A DNA stretch of 33,869 bases. It comes from an uncultured Opitutaceae bacterium. GTDB lineage: Bacteria > Verrucomicrobiota > Verrucomicrobiia > Opitutales > Opitutaceae. The notes beneath the pieces were generated by a model that made no database searches, was not told where the DNA came from, and was given only the letters and a program-made list of their open reading frames with translations. This document shows, piece by piece, positions 28,329-33,869 of the stretch. Where the stretch lies: assembly GCA_937942145.1 (NCBI GenBank), contig CALDFV010000066.1, forward strand, positions 1-33,869, written 5' to 3'. Position numbers and translations under genes: made by a program. The stretch's first letter is position 1, and each line of letters begins with the position of its first letter.

Positions 28329-30122
28329 ATGGCTAGCGCCTCTCCCAACGTATCAAAAACCAAGTCTAGGGTCTTTGCCAAAAAACTGGATCTTTTCCCG
28401 CTGCGCAAGACCGCGGCTGGATACAATCGCGCTTTGCTATCAGGAGACCTCCATGCCGCGGTCAACGTCGCCCTTCTCGCTTTTCCCCAAGGCATGGCCT
28501 ATGCCGTCATCGCAGGACTCCCGCTCTCGTACGGCCTTTTCGGCTCCGCTATCGCTTCGGTTGTCGGAATGTACTTTGCTGGATCCAAATTCATTGTCCT
28601 TGGCCCCACCAACGCGACTTCCGTTATGGTCCTCAGTTCGTTCGCCGCGCTGGGTATCGCCGGAGATCAAGCCGTAGGATACATCTCTCTGCTGTTACTG
28701 ATGGTCGGGATTATATTGGTGGCAGGTGCCTATTTAGGGATCGCGACCCTGATTCAATATATTTCTAGAACAGTAATAACTGGATACATTACTGCCGCGG
28801 CTGCCCTAATCATAGCCAATCAAATCAAGAAAGCCCTCGGATTCGAATTCGGCGACAGCATCCAGGCAACCACATTCTTTGAAGTACTAGCTGCGACCGC
28901 TAAAAGTATCGACCGGACTCATCTGCCCACCCTTGGACTGAGCGTAATTACTTTGCTGATATATCTAGCTTTTCGACGATTTTCTCCGAGGCTCCCCAAT
29001 GTCGCTTTTACCCTCATTCTCTCTTCCTTAATAGCGTTCATTGCCCAGAAAATTGAACCGTCGCTGCACGTTCAATTGATGCCCAGTCTCAATTTGTCCG
29101 ACTGGGGGCCATCCATTCCCAACGTCAACTTTGACACCATCAACTTGCTGATCACGCCCGCAATGGCGATCGCCCTGCTCTGTGTTCTCGAGGGAAACTC
29201 GATCGGAAAATCACTGGCCGCACGGGAGGGAGCTCGCCTTGACAGCAACCAGGAGATGCTGAGTTCCGGGATGGCCAACATCGCTTGCGGACTCCTTTCA
29301 GGAATGGCCGCTTCCGGGTCGCTCACTCGTTCTCAGCTTAACGCCAACAGCGGAGCCACCACACCGTTGTCTGGATTGTACTCTGGAATCATCGTCCTTA
29401 TTGGCGCCATTCTATTGGGCCCGCTGATTGGATACATTCCTAGTGCTTCTCTCGCGGTTGTTGTAGTTACGATCGGGATTTCCCTCATCAACAAGCACCA
29501 GCTTCGAATGGTCACAAAAACCACTCGTTCGGACAGCATCACGTTTTTTGTTACTTTTCTAACGGGACTTGTGTTCGCATTGGATTTCGCTATCTATATC
29601 GGGGCCGTGTGCTCCATCGCCCTTTTTATCAAGAAAGTCGCCCATCCGGAAATTGTAGAGTATGCGTTCGATGACGAGGGCAAGCTTGGTAAAAGAGAGC
29701 GCAAGCCCGAGGATGAAAACCTAGAGGTTTCCATTGTCCATGTTGAGGGAGAGTTATTCTTCGGGGCATCGGAGTTGTTCCGCGACCAGATGCGGCGAGT
29801 AAGCGATGCGGAAAACCTAAAAGTGGTTATCATGAAATTGCGTAACGCCCACAACCTCGATGCCACCAGTTGCATGGCCCTCGAAGAGTTGATCAAATAC
29901 ATGAATGAGCGTAATCGCATACTCCTTGTCAGCGAAGTTCGCCCCGATACCATGAGAATATTCAAACGATCAGGACTCGTAGACGTTATCAATTCGATAA
30001 ACCTCTTTGAAGACGAGGAATCAAACCCCACCCTCAGCACCGCCAAAGCCCTCAAACGGGCCAAAGACATTATCGGAGACCGCGAAACCAAGGTATCGAT
30101 CTACGCCAAGGACAAGCACTGA
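28329..30122 (+). CDS. SulP family anion transporter with C-terminal STAS domain
   Basis: ~597 aa; GDLHAAVNVALLAFPQGMAYAVIAGLPLSYGLFGSAIAS, SGSLTRSQLNANSGATTPLSGLYSG, STAS region VSIVHVEGELFFGASELFRDQ...LDATSCMALEEL; ATG at 28329 avoids overlap with ispH. Confidence 0.94.
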   Translation: MASASPNVSKTKSRVFAKKLDLFPLRKTAAGYNRALLSGDLHAAVNVALLAFPQGMAYAVIAGLPLSYGLFGSAIASVVGMYFAGSKFIVLGPTNATSVMVLSSFAALGIAGDQAVGYISLLLLMVGIILVAGAYLGIATLIQYISRTVITGYITAAAALIIANQIKKALGFEFGDSIQATTFFEVLAATAKSIDRTHLPTLGLSVITLLIYLAFRRFSPRLPNVAFTLILSSLIAFIAQKIEPSLHVQLMPSLNLSDWGPSIPNVNFDTINLLITPAMAIALLCVLEGNSIGKSLAAREGARLDSNQEMLSSGMANIACGLLSGMAASGSLTRSQLNANSGATTPLSGLYSGIIVLIGAILLGPLIGYIPSASLAVVVVTIGISLINKHQLRMVTKTTRSDSITFFVTFLTGLVFALDFAIYIGAVCSIALFIKKVAHPEIVEYAFDDEGKLGKRERKPEDENLEVSIVHVEGELFFGASELFRDQMRRVSDAENLKVVIMKLRNAHNLDATSCMALEELIKYMNERNRILLVSEVRPDTMRIFKRSGLVDVINSINLFEDEESNPTLSTAKALKRAKDIIGDRETKVSIYAKDKH

Positions 30123-30141
30123 AATCGGGCAACCCTATCCC

Positions 30142-31014
30142 CTACCATTTCAGCGTCGGCGGCAGGTACTTAGCAATCAGCTCTTCATAGTAGGGCTTTA
30201 GCTCACTCCAAACAGGGGCTTCAGGACACTTGGTGTACAGATCGAACGGATTGAACCGCTTTACCCAAGGAAGCATTTTCCGGTCATGATCGTCGAGCAG
30301 GTACTCGTATTCGCCCTCTCGATGCCAAGCATAAAAACTATGGTAGCGGATCATGTACAAAGCGGGATCGGGCAAATAGTCTTTAACGAGATGATACATG
30401 TACTCGTCGTGTCCCCAGGACATGTATACGTTTCTCAGTCCACAGCCTTCTTCGTAGATTCCTAGACGCGTATTGTATCGGGAGTCGTTGAAGTCCGGAT
30501 TGAGCTCGAAAAATTCTGGGTAGACAATCTTATCACTATACTGGCATCCGACGGGAAAAGTGTCTCCCACCACGGCCCATTGGGGTTCGCCAAAAATGCA
30601 TAGCAGTTTTCCTAAATCATGTATCAGTCCAACCAGAACAAACCAGTCCTCGCAACCGCGGGAACGAATCGACTCGGAAGTCTGTAGCAGGTGCTGGATT
30701 TGCGGCAGGTCAATATCCGGATCGGAGTCATCGACGAGCGTGTTGAGCAATTCGATCGCCTGTATGATCGTCATTTCTTTCCGTTCTCGTTTTTCTCCTA
30801 GAAACTCTTCCCGCTTCTTCATGACGAAATCGAAAGACTGGTGTTTGTGATTCAGGCGATAAAACTCCCTCACGCAATCCCTAGCCGGATCATCGTAATT
30901 GCGGTAGTCTTCCTTCTTTCTGGATTCAGGTTCCGGATAGGTGGCTGTTTCTACGAAATCCTCCCATTGGTCCAGGTTCTCGAGGGGATTTGATTCGGGT
31001 TTTTGTGAGTTCAT
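30142..31014 (-). CDS. Myo-inositol oxygenase (MIOX) family protein
   Basis: 290 aa; DWFVLVGLIHDLGKLL, EPQWAVVGDTFPVGC, YNTRLGIYEEGCGLRNVYMSWGHDEYMYHLVKD, MIRYHSFYAWHREGEYEYLLDDHDR, FNPFDLYTK. Confidence 0.93.
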   Translation of the reverse strand: MNSQKPESNPLENLDQWEDFVETATYPEPESRKKEDYRNYDDPARDCVREFYRLNHKHQSFDFVMKKREEFLGEKRERKEMTIIQAIELLNTLVDDSDPDIDLPQIQHLLQTSESIRSRGCEDWFVLVGLIHDLGKLLCIFGEPQWAVVGDTFPVGCQYSDKIVYPEFFELNPDFNDSRYNTRLGIYEEGCGLRNVYMSWGHDEYMYHLVKDYLPDPALYMIRYHSFYAWHREGEYEYLLDDHDRKMLPWVKRFNPFDLYTKCPEAPVWSELKPYYEELIAKYLPPTLKW

Positions 31015-31228
31015 CGGGTAGTACTTCTCCTTCGAATTTTAACAATCAGACCGTGTCTAAGCATTGTCTAGATGTTGATTTCCACCTGATTCGCAATCCT
31101 GAAAATCGGGCTTGCCACAGAACTCGTTACGCCCCGGAAAATGACCCTTGATTAGGCTTTTCATTGCCCAAGCGGATAGGCTATCTTTAAATCCGTAAGT
31201 TCATAGTCTACCTGTTCATTTTTTTAAT

Positions 31229-32245
31229 ATGGCCAAAATCGCTCTCAAACCCAACCTTCAGATCGGCATCGTGCCGACTCACATCAAGTTCGTCGGTGGA
31301 CTCGTGCCCGACGAAAACGGCAAGATGCCTCGCGGCCAAGATGGGAAAATGCTCATCTCCACCGAACTCGAGCACATCAATCAAACATCTAGAGTCGCCC
31401 CCAATTGTGCTCAAACCTCTGTTTTTCCGGGGACAGACGAGGGCGACATGGACGAACTGATTGAAGACATCAAGTCGCTGGGTCTAAAGCCCCACATGAT
31501 CATGATGGTTGCCGGCGGAAACCCAATGGATCCTGCTGACGAAGACAAAGTTGCGCCCAGCCTGCTCGCAGGGCTTGAGGCTGCGAAGAAGCACGGAGTG
31601 GAACACGTAGCCTCCACTTCGTTCGAGGAGTGGATGAAGCCCGGAGCTGAAACGCTGACGGGAGACGCATTCGACGCCGCCGTCGCTCAGCTCGTAAGAC
31701 TCCACACCCGCGTTTGCCAAGAAGCGGATATTCTCAATAGTTCCGTCAAGGCTTGGCACATGGAGTTTCTCCGAGGGACCGAGTTTCAAACGTTCACCGA
31801 CATCAGCAAAGCATGGACCTTTGTAAAGGCGGCCAACGAAGCCATCGGAAAGCCCTTTTTCAAAGTTCTCGTCGACGCCGCTCACTGCGGAGACTCCATT
31901 CTCAGCATGGAAGAGAATGTCGCCGTGATCCAGGAGATGGGGAAAGCGGATGGATTCAGCATGTTCCACGCCTCAGCGAAAACAACCCGTGGCTGCCTTT
32001 CGACCGACGATGGTTGGATAGGAAATCTTCTGACTGCCTGTGCGGCAACCGGCAAACTCGAGATCGTTCTCGTCGAGCTTTTTCACCACGAAGATGCCGC
32101 CCTGGCGGGTTTACGGGAAGCGGATCCTCGCCACGGCATCGACACGACTGATGGTCGAACCTATTCCGAGACCGTTTGCGATGGCTTGGAAGAAGTCGCT
32201 CATCGGCTCAACAATCTAGTCAATCGCAGTATCCTGCCCCAATAA
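31229..32245 (+). CDS. Sugar phosphate isomerase/epimerase-like TIM-barrel protein
   Basis: 338 aa; KAWHMEFLRGTEFQTFTDISKAWTFVKAANEAIGKPFFKVLVDAAHCGDSILSMEENVAVIQEMGKADGFSMFHAS resembles xylose-isomerase-like TIM barrels; exact family uncertain. Confidence 0.65.
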   Translation: MAKIALKPNLQIGIVPTHIKFVGGLVPDENGKMPRGQDGKMLISTELEHINQTSRVAPNCAQTSVFPGTDEGDMDELIEDIKSLGLKPHMIMMVAGGNPMDPADEDKVAPSLLAGLEAAKKHGVEHVASTSFEEWMKPGAETLTGDAFDAAVAQLVRLHTRVCQEADILNSSVKAWHMEFLRGTEFQTFTDISKAWTFVKAANEAIGKPFFKVLVDAAHCGDSILSMEENVAVIQEMGKADGFSMFHASAKTTRGCLSTDDGWIGNLLTACAATGKLEIVLVELFHHEDAALAGLREADPRHGIDTTDGRTYSETVCDGLEEVAHRLNNLVNRSILPQ

Positions 32246-32277
32246 CTCAAGCTCAGAGCACTCAACCCCAATCAGCC

Positions 32278-33669
32278 ATGACTGTCCCAATTCGAATCAT
32301 TACCCTTCTGTCTCTTTTCCACATCTCGGTTTGGGCCTCCGATTGGCCTCAGTGGAGAGGCCCCGATAGCACCGGAATCGCAAACGCATCAGATTTGCCG
32401 ACCGAGTGGAGCGACTCCAAGAATATCGCCTGGAAAATTGCTCTTCCCGCCTGGAGCGGCTCAACGCCCATTGTTATAGGAAAGCGCGTATTTGTGATGT
32501 CGCCATCCAAGCAAGCCCCCAAAAAGGCGGAACCGGAGGTGCAGGCCCCGCCCAGTCGCGGTCCCGGCCCGGGCAGAGCCGCCGGCGGCGGGCGACCCCA
32601 ACGTCGCCAGCAACAAGGCGCCGTAGACGGTCCTGGCGGAAACGAGCTACTCATGATTTGCCTCTCACGCAAAGACGGCACCGAACTGTGGCGAGCGCAA
32701 GTCGACTCGGGAAACGAGCTTAAGCGAAAGCAAAACAACAGCTCGCCCTCACCCGTTAGCGATGGAAAACACGTCTGGGCGACCACCGGCAACGGAATCG
32801 TTCGCGCTTACACCATCGATGGCGAAACGCTCTGGAAAGTGAACCTTGAAGAATCCTACGGTGAATTCGGCCTCAACTGGGGGTTCGCATCCTCCCCACT
32901 TTTGCACGAAGGAAATCTAGTAATAGGCGTGGTCCGAGGACAGAACACTGAGGTGCCGGGATACGTCGTCGCCTTGGATGGAAAGACCGGCAAAGAAGTT
33001 TGGAAAGTGGATCGGCCTTCCGACGCCCCTTATGAGTCTAAAGATGCCTACACCACACCCATTCCCGTCGAGGTGGATGGGGAGATCCAAATCGTGGTTT
33101 CCGGCGGGGCTTACGTAACCAGCCATGACCCGAAAACGGGCAAGGAGATTTGGCGTTCAGGTGGTTTGAATCCTGAGAATTCGCGCAACTACCGGATCAT
33201 CGCTTCCCCCGTAGCGGCCAACGGAATCGTCTATGCCCCTTCTCGTAAGACTCCCCTCCTAGCGATCAAGGCAGACGGAAAGGGGGATGTCACCGAAAGT
33301 CACTTGGCCTGGAAAATGGAGGACAAAAGCGGGCCAGACGTGCCGACTCCAATCGCAGACGGAACCTACTTCTATGTATTGAATGATTTTGGACAAATTT
33401 CCTGCTTCGACGCCCAGACCGGAACCGCCATCTGGGGTCCTGAAGAAACCGGAATTGGACGAGTCAGCTCTTCGCCACTACTAGCCGACGGCAAACTCTA
33501 CCTCGTCAGCGAAACCGCTGATGTGGCAGTGGTCCAAGCAGGACCAAAGTTCAAGCTGCTCGGTACCAACAGTCTCGACAATAGTTACACGCTCTCCTCC
33601 CCTGCCGCAGCCGGAGACCAGATATTCATCCGGACCGGCGAGCACCTGTACTGTCTGAGCAAGTCGTAG
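32278..33669 (+). CDS. Secreted PQQ-like beta-propeller repeat protein
   Basis: Signal peptide MTVPIRIITLLSLFHISVWA then SDWPQWRGPDSTGIA, repeated blade motifs VVALDGKTGKEVWKVDRP, SHDPKTGKEIWRSGG, CFDAQTGTAIWG; ATG at 32278. Confidence 0.9.
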   Translation: MTVPIRIITLLSLFHISVWASDWPQWRGPDSTGIANASDLPTEWSDSKNIAWKIALPAWSGSTPIVIGKRVFVMSPSKQAPKKAEPEVQAPPSRGPGPGRAAGGGRPQRRQQQGAVDGPGGNELLMICLSRKDGTELWRAQVDSGNELKRKQNNSSPSPVSDGKHVWATTGNGIVRAYTIDGETLWKVNLEESYGEFGLNWGFASSPLLHEGNLVIGVVRGQNTEVPGYVVALDGKTGKEVWKVDRPSDAPYESKDAYTTPIPVEVDGEIQIVVSGGAYVTSHDPKTGKEIWRSGGLNPENSRNYRIIASPVAANGIVYAPSRKTPLLAIKADGKGDVTESHLAWKMEDKSGPDVPTPIADGTYFYVLNDFGQISCFDAQTGTAIWGPEETGIGRVSSSPLLADGKLYLVSETADVAVVQAGPKFKLLGTNSLDNSYTLSSPAAAGDQIFIRTGEHLYCLSKS

Positions 33670-33691
33670 TTGAATAGTCTGAAAATAAAAT

Positions 33692-33850
33692 CGTAGGGCT
33701 GGCGCTCGCGCCACGCCGCGTTTTTGGGATTACTCGAAACCTCCTAAATACCTGTCCACCTCGAACGGACATGGGCACGCCAATATACAATTCCTTTCCC
33801 CTTGTTTCTTGAGGAACCTACGCGGCATGGCGCAAGCCCAGGCCTACACG
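33692..33850. repeat. Pair of inverted GC-rich REP-like repeats
   Basis: Arm 1 CGTAGGGCTGGCGCTCGCGCCACGCCGCGT (33692-33721); reverse complement of 33820-33850 is CGTGTAGGCCTGGGCTTGCGCCATGCCGCGT, close to arm 1 with a few mismatches and one gap; ~100 bp between arms. Confidence 0.75.
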
Positions 33851-33869
33851 TCGGGAAATAGGGTTTTAA

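Noticed and set aside
29594-30091. 165-aa minus-strand ORF within the SulP/STAS gene
   Set aside because: Antisense shadow of the STAS region; Ser/Arg-rich translation typical of spurious frames
31484-31969. 161-aa minus-strand ORF within the TIM-barrel gene
   Set aside because: Antisense to a conserved protein; no independent support

Overview
Gene-dense bacterial chromosome segment. The gene set and small-protein content look like Verrucomicrobiota/Opitutae, but that is inference only. About 27 intact protein genes are recognisable, plus one tRNA-Arg(CCT) on the minus strand. Most are housekeeping or core metabolism: rsmE, pyrG, PfkB kinase, BaiN-like flavoprotein, proA, UbiB/AarF kinase, LMW-PTP plus fructosamine kinase, uppP, purN, rpsR, Sua5/TsaC, CBS/CorC-type membrane protein, hisC, AI-2E transporter, IspH, SulP transporter, myo-inositol oxygenase, TIM-barrel isomerase and a PQQ beta-propeller protein. 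The most unusual item is the 528-aa protein at 808..2394(-): an N-terminal lipoyl domain and an E3-binding (PSBD) domain fused to a complete KAS III (FabH-like) domain. It reads as a 2-oxoacid dehydrogenase E2 whose acyltransferase core has been replaced by a fatty-acid-initiating condensing enzyme. Other points of interest: an IspH with a ~190-aa N-terminal extension; a MIOX gene divergent from a TIM-barrel isomerase; three decayed genes (a lipoprotein with a stop just after the lipobox Cys, an M32 carboxypeptidase, a SAM methyltransferase); a terminator-like hairpin in the hisC leader; a possible small ORF followed by a strong terminator; and a pair of inverted REP-like GC-rich repeats at the right end. 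No CRISPR array, phage or intact mobile element was seen.
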